Of a stretch of 64,000 bases of DNA, positions 25,585 through 34,059 are shown in pieces. The stretch's first letter is position 1, and each line of letters opens with the position of its first letter. The position numbers and the translations under genes are program-made. The stretch is from Myxococcus eversor (GTDB taxonomy: Bacteria; Myxococcota; Myxococcia; Myxococcales; Myxococcaceae): positions 310,001 to 374,000 of the forward strand of contig NZ_JAAIXY010000007.1 in NCBI RefSeq assembly GCF_010894455.1, written 5' to 3'. Below the pieces are notes generated by a model, which was given only the letters and a program-made list of their open reading frames with translations, searched no databases and had not been told where the DNA came from.

Positions 25585-26151
25585 CCTTCTTCCCCCTCGC
25601 CCTGGGACAAACGGCGCCCGCCCACAATCTTCAAGCGGCGTACCAGAAGGGCACGGCCCGCCCCCGCCCGAGACCGCGTCTCAAGCGTGGCCCCCAAGGC
25701 AACCTCGCGGCGCCTCCCGTTGCCTCGCGAGCCACGGCCCCCCCGCTCGATTCTTCCCTGGCGGAAGCAATGAGCCCCCAGGAACCCGCGGGCGGGTAGG
25801 AAGCGCACCAGGGGAAACCGCGAGAGCCCGTCCCACCCCCTACCACCACCCTCCGTCGTGGAGGCCTGGGACGCGGGGCGGCCCCTGTGATTGAGGGCTG
25901 CGCCCAGAGCGGAATCACGCCGGGCGCCGGCCCCGCACCGCCGGGTGTTCAGGGGTCCAACGAGGCCTCTTCCCCACCGGCCATGCGAGCGGGACCGCCG
26001 CGCCACCCCTCTCGGCCGGGAGCAAGCGCGGCGTAGCATGAATGCGGAGGCCCCTGTCTCGTCCCTAGAGGCAATGCCCCATTGGAGGCAATTGTCTCGT
26101 ATATGATGCTTTGGTAGAGGACCGCCGCACTCCGCCTTTCTCCCCGCCATC
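25585..26151. other. 567-base gap before the aryl polyene operon
   Basis: No frame here has a recognisable protein or a steady codon bias. The first 450 bases show nothing I can name. The last 100 bases hold the likely operon promoter and direct repeats at 26055-26107. Confidence 0.5.
26055..26107 (+). promoter_or_regulatory. Candidate promoter and direct-repeat operator of the aryl polyene operon
   Basis: A TATGAT -10 element lies at 26102-26107, 44 bases before the first ATG. Just upstream are two direct repeats: TGTCTCGT at 26055-26062 and 26093-26100, and GAGGCAAT at 26068-26075 and 26085-26092. No good -35 box is seen at 16-18 bases, which fits a promoter that needs an activator bound at the repeats. 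Confidence 0.4.
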
Positions 26152-26883
26152 ATGGTTTTTTCCGTCCACCATTGGGCCGCGTGGGCTCCCGGGCTCGTCG
26201 GACACGACGCCTGGCGCTCCTGGCTCTCGCAGCCGCATCCGCTTCCGGCCGAGGGCGCCCCACCCTTGACCGAGATGCCGGCGATGATGCGCCGGCGGGT
26301 GGACCGGCTGGGTCGCATCGCGCTGCAGGCGGCCTATACGTGCCAGGGGGATGCTCCCCCGCGTCCCATGGTGTTCGCGTCGCGGTACGGGGACATGGGC
26401 CGCTCGGTGGAGTTGCTGGAGCAGTTGGCCGAGGCCTCTCCGCTGTCCCCCACCTCCTTCAGCCTGTCGGTGCACAACGCCATTGGCGCGCTCTACTCCA
26501 TCGCCCGGGGCGACCTGACGGCGCAGAGCGCGGTGGCCGCGGGGGCAGAGACAGTGGAGGCGGCCTTCGTGGAGGCGTGCGGGCTCCTGTCCGAGGGCGC
26601 ACCGGAGGTCCTCGTCGTCGTCTATGACGAGCCCCGCCCCGCCCCCTTCGCGCACTTCCCCGAGCAGGTGTCCCTCCCGCACGCGTGGGCATGCAGCCTG
26701 CGGCCCGCCGGCGATGGCGCCACCTACCGGCTCACCTGCGGCGCCTCGACGGGCGCTCCGGAGCGGGCTCCCGGAGACACGCTTCCGGAGGAGCTGTCCG
26801 TGCTGCGCTTCCTCGTCTCGGGGGACGCGCGCTTCGAGCACCACACCGGCTCCCGACTCTGGCGGTGGCACCGTGATTCCTGA
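26152..26883 (+). CDS. apeC: Aryl polyene chain-length factor (KS-like, ApeC type)
   Basis: A 243-residue protein of the short KS-like family (Ketoacyl-synt_2) that pairs with an active KS in aryl polyene synthesis. The nucleophile elbow reads FSLSVHNAIGALYSIARG, with Ser-Val-His in place of the catalytic Cys, so it is inactive by itself. The length fits the chain-length factors of APE systems. It is the first gene of the operon. Its partner should be the KS at 38742-39923 (ApeO type). Its last 11 bases overlap the acyltransferase gene. The symbol follows the E. coli/Xenorhabdus APE naming by domain and order. Confidence 0.85.
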   Translation: MVFSVHHWAAWAPGLVGHDAWRSWLSQPHPLPAEGAPPLTEMPAMMRRRVDRLGRIALQAAYTCQGDAPPRPMVFASRYGDMGRSVELLEQLAEASPLSPTSFSLSVHNAIGALYSIARGDLTAQSAVAAGAETVEAAFVEACGLLSEGAPEVLVVVYDEPRPAPFAHFPEQVSLPHAWACSLRPAGDGATYRLTCGASTGAPERAPGDTLPEELSVLRFLVSGDARFEHHTGSRLWRWHRDS

Positions 26884-27655
26884 GCGACTGGAGCGCGGCT
26901 GGCGGGTGATCGCCACGGGCATCTCCTTCGCGACCTTCGGCGTGGGGGGCATCGCCCTGCGCGTGCTGTTCTTCCCCCTGCTGTCGCTCCTGGTCCGGAA
27001 CAAGCCCCGGCGCACCCGGCTGGCGCGGCTGGCGGTGCATCACTCGTTCCGCTTCTTCGTGGGGCTGATGCGCTTCCTGGGGTGCCTGGACTACCGCATC
27101 GACGGGGTGGAGAAGCTGGCGCGCCCCGGGCTGCTCATCCTGGCCAACCACCCGACGCTCATCGACGTCGTGTTCCTCATCTCCCTGGTGCCCAACGCGG
27201 ACTGCGTGGTCAAGGCGAGCCTGGCGAACAACCCCTTCATGCGCGGCCCCATCGAGGCCACCGGCTACCTCTGCAATGACTCCGGCCCGGAGCTCGTACA
27301 GGCCTGCATCGCGTCCGTGAAGGCGGGCAACAACCTCATCATCTTCCCGGAGGGCACGCGCACGCCCGAGTCCGGCCCCATGAAGCTGCAGCGCGGGGCG
27401 GCCAACATCGCGGTGCGAGGCCCTTGCGACATCACCCCGGTCACCATCCAGGTCGCCCCGCTGGCGCTCACCAAGGGGCGGCCGTGGTGGCGCGTGGCCC
27501 CCACCCGGATGAAGTTCAACATCGTGATTCAAGACGACATTCGAGTGTCGTCCCTGGTCGAAGAGGCCCACGGAGAGGCCCTCGCCGCCCGCCATCTCAC
27601 CGAGAGATTGCACGACTACTTCTCCACGGAGACACAACGCCATGCAGGCGCTTGA
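26873..27655 (+). CDS. apeD: Lysophospholipid-type acyltransferase of APE cluster (ApeD type)
   Basis: A 260-residue PlsC-family acyltransferase starting at GTG 26873. The motif HX4D is NHPTLID (His93, Asp98); the second motif is FPEGTRTPESGP. One or two N-terminal membrane helices are present (about 14-42). In APE clusters such enzymes are thought to move the polyene acyl chain, or an acyl chain, onto a membrane lipid or glycolipid carrier; the acceptor is not known. The start overlaps the chain-length factor gene by 11 bases and the end overlaps the first ACP gene by 14. Confidence 0.88.
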   Translation: MIPERLERGWRVIATGISFATFGVGGIALRVLFFPLLSLLVRNKPRRTRLARLAVHHSFRFFVGLMRFLGCLDYRIDGVEKLARPGLLILANHPTLIDVVFLISLVPNADCVVKASLANNPFMRGPIEATGYLCNDSGPELVQACIASVKAGNNLIIFPEGTRTPESGPMKLQRGAANIAVRGPCDITPVTIQVAPLALTKGRPWWRVAPTRMKFNIVIQDDIRVSSLVEEAHGEALAARHLTERLHDYFSTETQRHAGA

Positions 27656-27902
27656 GCAGGAAATCAAGAAGCTGGTCATCGAGACGCTGAACCTCGAGGA
27701 CCTCAAGCCGGAGGATATAGACCCGGCCGCGCCGCTGTTCGTCGAGGGCCTGGGGCTCGATTCCATCGATGCCCTGGAACTCGGTCTGGCGCTTCAGAAG
27801 GCCTATGGGGTTGCGCTGGCCAGCGACTCCAAGGAAAACCGTCGTCACTTCGCCAGCGTGCGCGCCCTCGCGGATTTCGTGAGCGCCCATCGCAAGTCCT
27901 GA
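27642..27902 (+). CDS. apeE: Acyl carrier protein 1 of APE operon
   Basis: An 86-residue carrier protein with the phosphopantetheine Ser in GLGLDSIDALELGL (near residue 42). The start overlaps the acyltransferase gene. It is one of two ACPs that carry the aryl starter and growing polyene chain in type II APE synthases. The length and position match ApeE. Confidence 0.92.
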   Translation: MQALEQEIKKLVIETLNLEDLKPEDIDPAAPLFVEGLGLDSIDALELGLALQKAYGVALASDSKENRRHFASVRALADFVSAHRKS

Positions 27903-27930
27903 GCACCCGCACCACCCATTCGAGGGGGAT

Positions 27931-28194
27931 ATGCACATGACCAAGACCCAGCTCTTCGAGAACCTGCGCACGCTCCTGCAGGACACCTTCGACATCGACC
28001 CGGCCCGGATCACCCCCGAGGCCCGCCTCCGCGACGACCTGGACATCGACAGCATCGATGCCGTGGACCTGCTCGTGAAGCTCAAGCCCGTGACGGGCAA
28101 GCGGCTTCCGCCGGAGGTCTTCAAGTCCGTCCGGACGATTCAGGACGTCGTCGACGCCCTGCACAGCCTGCTCGACGAATCCGTGGCGGCGTGA
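27931..28194 (+). CDS. apeF: Acyl carrier protein 2 of APE operon
   Basis: An 87-residue carrier protein with the phosphopantetheine Ser in DDLDIDSIDAVDL (near residue 42). A GAGGGGG ribosome site lies upstream of the ATG at 27931; a second ATG two codons later is possible. It follows ACP 1 after 28 bases, one of the few non-overlapping junctions in the operon. The two ACPs are probably specialised for different partners, for example starter loading and elongation. Confidence 0.92.
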   Translation: MHMTKTQLFENLRTLLQDTFDIDPARITPEARLRDDLDIDSIDAVDLLVKLKPVTGKRLPPEVFKSVRTIQDVVDALHSLLDESVAA

Positions 28195-28742
28195 AGTTTC
28201 TGCGTCCAGCGCTGCTCGGCGTGCTGAGCCTCGCGTATCCGCTGCTGGTGTACTGGGGCCTGGGCCGGTTCGAGCCTCGCTGGATGGCGGTGCCCCTGGT
28301 GGGCATGGCCGTCGTGCGGGCCGTGGCCACCCGCGAGCGCGTCTGGCTCGTCACCGCCGCGGGGGCCCTGGTCCTCGCGGGCACCAGCATGCTGGGCAAC
28401 CACGCCCTGCCGCTCAAGCTCTATCCGGTGCTCGTCAACGCCATGCTGCTCGCCGTCTTCGCCACCAGCCTCGTGTATCCGCCCAGCGTCATCGAGCGCC
28501 TGGCCAGGCTACGCGAGCCGGAGCTGCCTCCGTCCGGCGTGGCCTATACGCGGCGGGTGACGCAGGTGTGGTGCGGCTTCTTCGTCGTCAACGGGAGCAT
28601 CGCGCTGGGCACCGCGCTGTGGGCCAGTGACGCGACGTGGGCGCTGTACAACGGGCTCATCGCCTATGGGCTGATGGGCGTGCTCTTCGCCGGGGAGTGG
28701 CTGGTGCGCCGACGCGTGAGGGCAAGTCACGCCCATGGCTGA
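28191..28742 (+). CDS. apeG: COG4648-type inner membrane protein of APE operon
   Basis: A 183-residue integral membrane protein with five or so hydrophobic helices and the segment VTQVWCGFFVVNGSIA that is typical of the COG4648 family found in aryl polyene clusters. It begins with GTG overlapping the ACP stop (GTGA). The biochemical role is unknown; it probably helps hold the synthase or transfer the product at the inner membrane. Confidence 0.85.
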   Translation: MKFLRPALLGVLSLAYPLLVYWGLGRFEPRWMAVPLVGMAVVRAVATRERVWLVTAAGALVLAGTSMLGNHALPLKLYPVLVNAMLLAVFATSLVYPPSVIERLARLREPELPPSGVAYTRRVTQVWCGFFVVNGSIALGTALWASDATWALYNGLIAYGLMGVLFAGEWLVRRRVRASHAHG

Positions 28743-30444
28743 GCGCATCGCCATCGAACACCTCCTCACGCAAGGACGCCCCGCCGACTTCCCGGTGGCG
28801 TTTCGCGAGGGGCAGGTCCTCACCTTCGCGGACTTCGAGGCCCGGGCTTCCGGCTGGCGCGCGGCCTTCGAGGGCCACACGGGCCAGCGCTTCGCGCTCT
28901 ACTTCGAGGACACCTTCGAGTTCGCCGCGGCCCTGCTCGGCGCCTGGCACGCGGGCCGGTGCGTCTACCTTCCCGCCGAGGTCCAACCCACGACGCGGGA
29001 GCGCCTGCGCCTCCAGGTGGACGGCTTCGCGGGCCAGATTCCCTCCTCCACGAAGCTCCTGAAGTTCCAGCAGGGCGCGCCGCGGACGCAGTGGGCGCCG
29101 CTCTCCTCCGAGGCCCAGGCGCTGGTCGTCTACACCTCTGGCTCCAGCGGAGAGCCCGCGGCCATCCCCAAGCAACTGGGGCAGCTCACGCGGGAGGTCG
29201 CCACGCTGGCGGACCTCTTCGACGCCCGGCTCGGGTCCGACACCGGCGCTGGCCGCGTGCTCGCCACGGTGTCCCACCAGCACATCTACGGCCTGCTGTT
29301 CCGGGTCCTCTGGCCGCTGACGTCGGGCCGGCCGTTCCTCGCCCGGAGCCTGCCGTACCCCGAGGACATCGTCGCGGAGCTCACGCACGGGCCGGCGGCG
29401 CTCATCGCCAGCCCCGCCCACCTCAAGCGGCTGCCGGACACTCTGGACTGGGCGAGCGTGCGGGGGAACCTGCGCTCGGTGTTCTCCTCGGGAGGGCCCC
29501 TGCCAGGCGATGCCTTGCACGCCTGTCGCGAGCTGCTCGGGCAGGCGCCCGTGGAGGTCTACGGCAGCTCGGAGACCGGGGGCATCGCCTGGCGCCAGCG
29601 CGCCCGGGATGAGGCGCTGAGCTGGAGGACGATGCCCGGCGTGGAGGTGCGCCTGACGGACGACGCCCTGGCGGTCCGCTCCGCCCACCTGCCGGACGGG
29701 GGCTGGCTCCAGACCGAGGACCGGGCCCGGCTGCTGCCGGAGGGCTTCGAGCTCTTGGGGCGCATGGACCGGTTGCTCAAATTGGAGGAGAAGCGGGTCT
29801 CTCTGAGCGCGATGGAGCGGGCCCTGCTGGAGAGCGACCTGGTGCGCGAGGCGCGGGTGGTGCCTTTGTCCGAGGGAAACCGCCTGACGCTGGGGGTGGT
29901 GGCCGTGCTGGGCCCCACTGGCCGGTACCTCCACGCGGACAGCGGCAAGCACTTCCTGAACCAGGCCATCCGAAAGCACCTCGCTTCCCAGTTCGAGCCC
30001 AGTGTCCTTCCGCGTCGATTCCGGTATCTGGAGGCGATGCCAGTCAACGCCCAGGGCAAATCCACCGAGGCCGCGCTCGTCGCCCTCTTCGACTCCCGCC
30101 GCCCGCCCCTGCGGGTGCTCGAGCAGACGGCGGACCGCGCCGTGTTGAGCATCGAGACGCCCGCGAGCCTGCCGTACTTCAAGGGCCACTTCCCGGAGAA
30201 GGCCATCCTGCCCGGCGTGGCGCAGATTGAGTGGGCCCTCCAGTTGGGCCGGGAGCTGTTCACCCTGCCGCCCGAGTTCCTGCGCATGGAGGCGGTGAAG
30301 TTCCAGCAGCTCATCGTCCCCGGGACGCAGCTCACCCTGGAGCTCACCTGGACGCAGGCCAAGGGCAGCCTCCAGTTCAAGTTCACCTCCGAGGCCGGCA
30401 CCCACGGGAGCGGCCGCATCCTGCTCGGTGAGGTCCGCGGATGA
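28735..30444 (+). CDS. Fused acyl-ACP ligase and hotdog dehydratase (ApeH-ApeI type)
   Basis: A 569-residue two-domain protein. Residues about 1-450 are an AMP-forming ligase with the phosphate loop YTSGSSGEPAAIPK (about 133-146), the YGSSETGG motif and the C-terminal GKSTEAAL Lys region. It would activate an aryl acid and load it on ACP. Residues about 457-569 are a FabA/FabZ-like hotdog with YFKGHFPEKAILPGV (His485). It would dehydrate 3-hydroxyacyl-ACP, probably with the hotdog protein at 39923-40387. In the E. coli and Xenorhabdus systems, as far as I recall, these are separate genes apeH and apeI. The start overlaps apeG by 8 bases and the stop overlaps the glycosyltransferase by 4. Confidence 0.88.
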   Translation: MAERIAIEHLLTQGRPADFPVAFREGQVLTFADFEARASGWRAAFEGHTGQRFALYFEDTFEFAAALLGAWHAGRCVYLPAEVQPTTRERLRLQVDGFAGQIPSSTKLLKFQQGAPRTQWAPLSSEAQALVVYTSGSSGEPAAIPKQLGQLTREVATLADLFDARLGSDTGAGRVLATVSHQHIYGLLFRVLWPLTSGRPFLARSLPYPEDIVAELTHGPAALIASPAHLKRLPDTLDWASVRGNLRSVFSSGGPLPGDALHACRELLGQAPVEVYGSSETGGIAWRQRARDEALSWRTMPGVEVRLTDDALAVRSAHLPDGGWLQTEDRARLLPEGFELLGRMDRLLKLEEKRVSLSAMERALLESDLVREARVVPLSEGNRLTLGVVAVLGPTGRYLHADSGKHFLNQAIRKHLASQFEPSVLPRRFRYLEAMPVNAQGKSTEAALVALFDSRRPPLRVLEQTADRAVLSIETPASLPYFKGHFPEKAILPGVAQIEWALQLGRELFTLPPEFLRMEAVKFQQLIVPGTQLTLELTWTQAKGSLQFKFTSEAGTHGSGRILLGEVRG

Positions 30445-31178
30445 AGGTCTGCGTGGTGATTCCCGTCTACAACCACGGCGAGGCGGTGGGCGCGGTGGTG
30501 AACGCGGTGCGCGCACACGGGTTGCCGTGCGTGCTGGTGGATGACGGCAGCGAGCCGGGCTGCGCGAAGGTGCTGGACACCCTGGCGGAGGCGGACAAGA
30601 CGGGCATCGAGCTGGTGCGCCTGCCCCAGAACGAAGGCAAGGGCGGCGCGATGATGGCGGGCTTCCGGGCGGCGAAGGCCTCCGGCTTCAGCCACGCGCT
30701 GCAGATTGACGCCGACGGCCAGCACGACACGCGGGACATCCCCCGCTTCGTGGAGCTGGCGGCCGCGTCCCCCGAAAAAATCATCTGCGGCACGCCCGTC
30801 TACGACGAGTCCGTGCCCAAGGGCCGGCTGTACGGCCGCTATGCCACGCACATCTGGGTTTGGATCAACACGCTGTCCCTGGCCATCCGCGATTCGATGT
30901 GTGGCTTCCGCGTGTATCCGCTGGCGCCCACGCTCGCGCTCATCGACTCGGTGCGCATCGGCAGGCGGATGGACTTCGACGTGGAGGTCATCGTCCGGCT
31001 GTACTGGCGCGGGGTGGGCATCCTCAACCAGCCCACCCAGGTGCGCTACCCCACCGACGGCATCTCCCACTTCGACGTGCTCTGGGACAACGTGCGCATC
31101 TCCCGCATGCACGCGAAGCTCTTCTTCGGGATGCTGCTGCGGCTGCCGCTGCTCTTGTGGCGGAAGGTCTCCGCATGA
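30441..31178 (+). CDS. Family 2 glycosyltransferase of APE operon
   Basis: A 245-residue GT-A fold glycosyltransferase similar to dolichol-phosphate-mannose synthase-like enzymes. Motifs are VVIPVYNHG at the N-terminus, VLVDDGS for nucleotide-sugar binding and the metal-binding LQIDADGQHD. The C-terminal segment MCGFRVYPL...GRRMDFDVEV is typical of this subfamily. It probably adds a sugar to the lipid carrier or to the aryl polyene head. ATGA overlaps link it to both neighbours. In some APE clusters this domain is joined to the next acyltransferase as ApeJ; here they are split. Confidence 0.88.
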   Translation: MKVCVVIPVYNHGEAVGAVVNAVRAHGLPCVLVDDGSEPGCAKVLDTLAEADKTGIELVRLPQNEGKGGAMMAGFRAAKASGFSHALQIDADGQHDTRDIPRFVELAAASPEKIICGTPVYDESVPKGRLYGRYATHIWVWINTLSLAIRDSMCGFRVYPLAPTLALIDSVRIGRRMDFDVEVIVRLYWRGVGILNQPTQVRYPTDGISHFDVLWDNVRISRMHAKLFFGMLLRLPLLLWRKVSA

Positions 31179-32119
31179 AGTCGCGGCACTGGGCGGAGAT
31201 GGGCGAGAGCACCTTCGTGCTCGGCATCTGGCTGTTGTATTGGGTCCACCGGCTGCTGGGGCGCTGGCCGTTCCGGCTCTGCCTGTACCCGGTGGTCTTC
31301 GTGCACTGGCTGGGCCGCCCCATCGTCCGTCAGGCCTCGCTCCAGTACCTCACGCGGGTGGAGCAGGCCACGGGCGCGCTCGGGCGGAAACCCGGGCGCA
31401 TGGACAGCCTGCGCCACATGGTGGCCTTCGCGGAGACGATGCTCGACAAGCTCCTGGCCGTCAGCGGCAGGTACCGCTTCGAGCAGGTCCACACCGAGGG
31501 CCGCGAGCAGTTCTACGAAGTCGTGAAGTCGAACAAGGGCGGCGTCATCGTCACCGCGCACATGGGCTGCCTGGAGCTGTGCCGTGCCATGGCCGAGAAG
31601 CGCGGCGAGGTGAGGCTCCACATCCTGGTGCACACCCGTCACGCCGAGCAGTTCAACCGCCTGCTCAAGCGGCTCAATCCGGACAGCGCCTTCGAGCTGG
31701 TGGAAGTCACGGACATGGGCCCGGGGACGGCCGTCGCCCTGGAGAAGTACGTGGCCGCGGGCGGGTTCGTGGTGATTGCGGGCGACAGGGTGCCTGTCAC
31801 GGCCAGTCAGACGGTGGATGTGGACTTCCTGGGGTACCCGGCCGCGTTTCCCGTGGGCCCCTACGTGCTGGCCTCGCTGTTCAAGTGCCCGCTCTACCTG
31901 CTGGGGTGCATCCACGAGAACGGTGGGTACACCATCCATTTCGAGCGCCTGGCCGAGCGAGTCGAGCTCCCCCGGGGCAAGCGCGCGGCCGCGTTGACGG
32001 GCCACGCGCAACACTATGCCGAGCGGGTGACCGCGCTGCTGAAGCGCGCTCCGTTCGATTGGTTCAACTTCTTTCCCTTTTGGGATCAGGCGAATGCCTC
32101 CGCCAGGAATCAAGAATGA
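31175..32119 (+). CDS. LpxL/HtrB-like acyltransferase of APE operon
   Basis: A 314-residue member of the lipid A acyltransferase family. The HX4-5D motif appears as TAHMGCLELC. An N-terminal membrane helix (about 12-45) anchors it to the inner membrane. The C-terminus ends with FDWFNFFPFWDQ, common in the family. Together with the glycosyltransferase in front it corresponds to the two halves of ApeJ. The likely role is transfer of the aryl polyene to a glycolipid. The start at 31175 overlaps the upstream stop (ATGA), and the end overlaps the ammonia-lyase gene by 26 bases. Confidence 0.87.
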   Translation: MKSRHWAEMGESTFVLGIWLLYWVHRLLGRWPFRLCLYPVVFVHWLGRPIVRQASLQYLTRVEQATGALGRKPGRMDSLRHMVAFAETMLDKLLAVSGRYRFEQVHTEGREQFYEVVKSNKGGVIVTAHMGCLELCRAMAEKRGEVRLHILVHTRHAEQFNRLLKRLNPDSAFELVEVTDMGPGTAVALEKYVAAGGFVVIAGDRVPVTASQTVDVDFLGYPAAFPVGPYVLASLFKCPLYLLGCIHENGGYTIHFERLAERVELPRGKRAAALTGHAQHYAERVTALLKRAPFDWFNFFPFWDQANASARNQE

Positions 32120-33650
32120 CCGCGCGGTCCGGTTCGATGGGAGCCGGCTCGCCATTGAAGATGTGTCCTCGCTGTCGCGCCGCGAGCGCGATGCCGAGCT
32201 GAGCACGTCCACCGACTTCCAGCGCAGAATCACCCGGGGCGCGGAGTTCCTGGACCGGCTGCTCGCCGAGGATGGGAACATCTACGGCGTGACGACGGGG
32301 TACGGCGACTCGTGCACCGTCTCCATTCCCCCCGAGCTGGTCGCCGAGCTGCCACACCACCTCTACGCGTACCACGGCATTGGCGCCGGACGGTTCCTGA
32401 CGCCCGAGGAGACGCGCGCGGTGCTGGCGGCGCGGCTGGCCTCGCTGGCCCAGGGCGTGTCGGGCGTGGGGCTGGGACTGCTCACGCAGTTGGAGCTGCT
32501 CTTGCGCCACGACATCCTCCCGCTCATCCCCGCCGAGGGCTCGGTGGGCGCCAGTGGAGACCTCACGCCGCTGTCCTACGTGGCGGCGGTGCTCTGCGGG
32601 GAGCGTGAGGTCTGGTACCGGGGTGAGCGGCGCGCCGCCGCGGAGGTGCTCGCGCAGCATGGCCTGAAGCCCTTGAAGCTGCGCCCCAAGGAGGGCCTGG
32701 CCATCATGAATGGCACGGCGGTGATGACCGCCCTGGCGTGCCTGGCGTGGGAGCGCGCGGAGTACCTGGGACGGCTGGCCACGCGGCTCACCGCGTTCAA
32801 CGTGGTGGCCAGCGCCGGCAACGCGCACCACTTCGACGAGGCCCTGTTCGCGCTCAAGCCGCACGTGGGCCAGCAGCGCGTGGCCGCGCGCCTGCGCGTG
32901 GACCTGGCCACGGACCGGCCGAGCCGCAACGAGCAGCGACTTCAAGACAGATACTCCCTGCGCTGCGCGCCGCACGTGATTGGCGTGCTCGAGGACGCCC
33001 TGCCCTTCTTCCGGGCGCAAATCGAGAACGAGCTGAACAGCGCCAACGACAACCCGCTCATCGACCCCGACAGCGAGCGGGTGCTGCACGGCGGGCACTT
33101 CTACGGCGGTCACATCGCCTTCGCCATGGACGGGCTCAAGACGGCCGTGGCCAACGTGGCGGACCTGTTGGACCGGCAGCTCGCGCTGCTGGTGGACACC
33201 CGCTACAACCACGGGCTGCCCTCCAACCTCTCCGGCTCCACGGGGCCGCGGGCGGCCATCAACCATGGCCTCAAGGCGGTGCAGATCAGCGTCTCCGCGT
33301 GGACGGCGGAGGCCCTCAAGCAGACGATGCCCGCGTCCGTCTTCTCCCGCTCCACCGAGTGCCACAACCAGGACAAGGTGAGCATGGGCACCATCGCCGC
33401 GCGCGACTGTCTCCGGGTGCTGGAGCTGTCCGAGCAGGTGGTGGCGGCGATGCTCATCGCGGCGCGGCAGGGAATCGCGCTGCGGGGCCGGATTGCTCAA
33501 GAAATGAATCTGGCGCCGTCTCTTGCGTCGATGCAGGCCGACCTGGAGCAGCGAATCCCGCTGGTGGTGGAGGACCGAGCGTTGGACAAGGAGCTGCAAG
33601 GGCTGCTGGGCGCCATCCGCGCCCGCGAGTGGGGGCTCTATGAAGCCTGA
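32094..33650 (+). CDS. MIO-type aromatic amino acid ammonia-lyase (HAL/PAL/TAL family)
   Basis: A 518-residue ammonia-lyase of normal length. The Ala-Ser-Gly triad that forms the MIO group is at 153-155 (GSVGASGDLTPLSY). The catalytic Tyr lies in NIYGVTTGYG (64). Further support is the late SANDNPLID and NQDKVSMGT segments. In the position that selects His, Tyr or Phe the pair reads Tyr93-His94, which is not the standard SH of HAL, HL/HQ of TAL or FL of PAL. In this operon the expected product is coumarate or cinnamate as starter acid for the aryl polyene. No such gene is in the E. coli cluster, while flexirubin-like clusters do carry one. The start overlaps the acyltransferase. Confidence 0.92.
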   Translation: MPPPGIKNDRAVRFDGSRLAIEDVSSLSRRERDAELSTSTDFQRRITRGAEFLDRLLAEDGNIYGVTTGYGDSCTVSIPPELVAELPHHLYAYHGIGAGRFLTPEETRAVLAARLASLAQGVSGVGLGLLTQLELLLRHDILPLIPAEGSVGASGDLTPLSYVAAVLCGEREVWYRGERRAAAEVLAQHGLKPLKLRPKEGLAIMNGTAVMTALACLAWERAEYLGRLATRLTAFNVVASAGNAHHFDEALFALKPHVGQQRVAARLRVDLATDRPSRNEQRLQDRYSLRCAPHVIGVLEDALPFFRAQIENELNSANDNPLIDPDSERVLHGGHFYGGHIAFAMDGLKTAVANVADLLDRQLALLVDTRYNHGLPSNLSGSTGPRAAINHGLKAVQISVSAWTAEALKQTMPASVFSRSTECHNQDKVSMGTIAARDCLRVLELSEQVVAAMLIAARQGIALRGRIAQEMNLAPSLASMQADLEQRIPLVVEDRALDKELQGLLGAIRAREWGLYEA

Positions 33651-34059
33651 CCTCAGCCATGAAATCGAGCTGTCGCCGCCCTTCCATGACATCGACCTGA
33701 TGGAGGTCGTCTGGCATGGCCACTACGTGAAGTACCTGGAGCTGGCGCGCTGCGCGCTGCTGGCGAAGTTCGACTACGACTACCCGCAGATGCTCGCGTC
33801 CGGCTTCGCCTGGCCCGTCGTGGACATGCGGCTGAAGTACGTGCAGCCGGCGCTCTACGGGAAGACGCTGAAGATTCGCGCCGAAATCACCGAGTGGGAG
33901 AACCGGCTGCGCATCGACTATGTGATTCGGGACGCGTCCACGGGCCGCAAGGTGAACCAGGCCCACACCGTCCAGGTCGCCGTGTCCATGGCCACCAAGG
34001 AGCTCCAGTACATCTGTCCGCCGGTGCTCTGGCAGCGGCTGGGGGTGAAGCCCGAATGA
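33640..34059 (+). CDS. apeK: Hotdog thioesterase of APE operon (ApeK type)
   Basis: A 139-residue 4HBT-type thioesterase. The motif around the catalytic Asp is PFHDIDLMEVVWHGHYVKYLELAR (Asp near 17 and 19, His in WHGHY). The start ATG at 33640 gives the correct family N-terminus and overlaps the lyase stop by 11 bases. It would release or proofread acyl-ACP intermediates in the polyene pathway. The gene order (before lolA-like and MMPL genes) matches apeK. Confidence 0.88.
   Translation: MKPDLSHEIELSPPFHDIDLMEVVWHGHYVKYLELARCALLAKFDYDYPQMLASGFAWPVVDMRLKYVQPALYGKTLKIRAEITEWENRLRIDYVIRDASTGRKVNQAHTVQVAVSMATKELQYICPPVLWQRLGVKPE

Noticed and set aside
25449..26318. Minus-strand frame of 289 codons before the APE operon
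   Set aside because: It overlaps the regulator end and the start of the chain-length factor gene, is rich in Arg/Gly and shows no family pattern.
28657..30516. Minus-strand frame of 619 codons under the ligase-dehydratase gene
   Set aside because: It is an antisense shadow; the plus strand has a textbook AMP-ligase motif.
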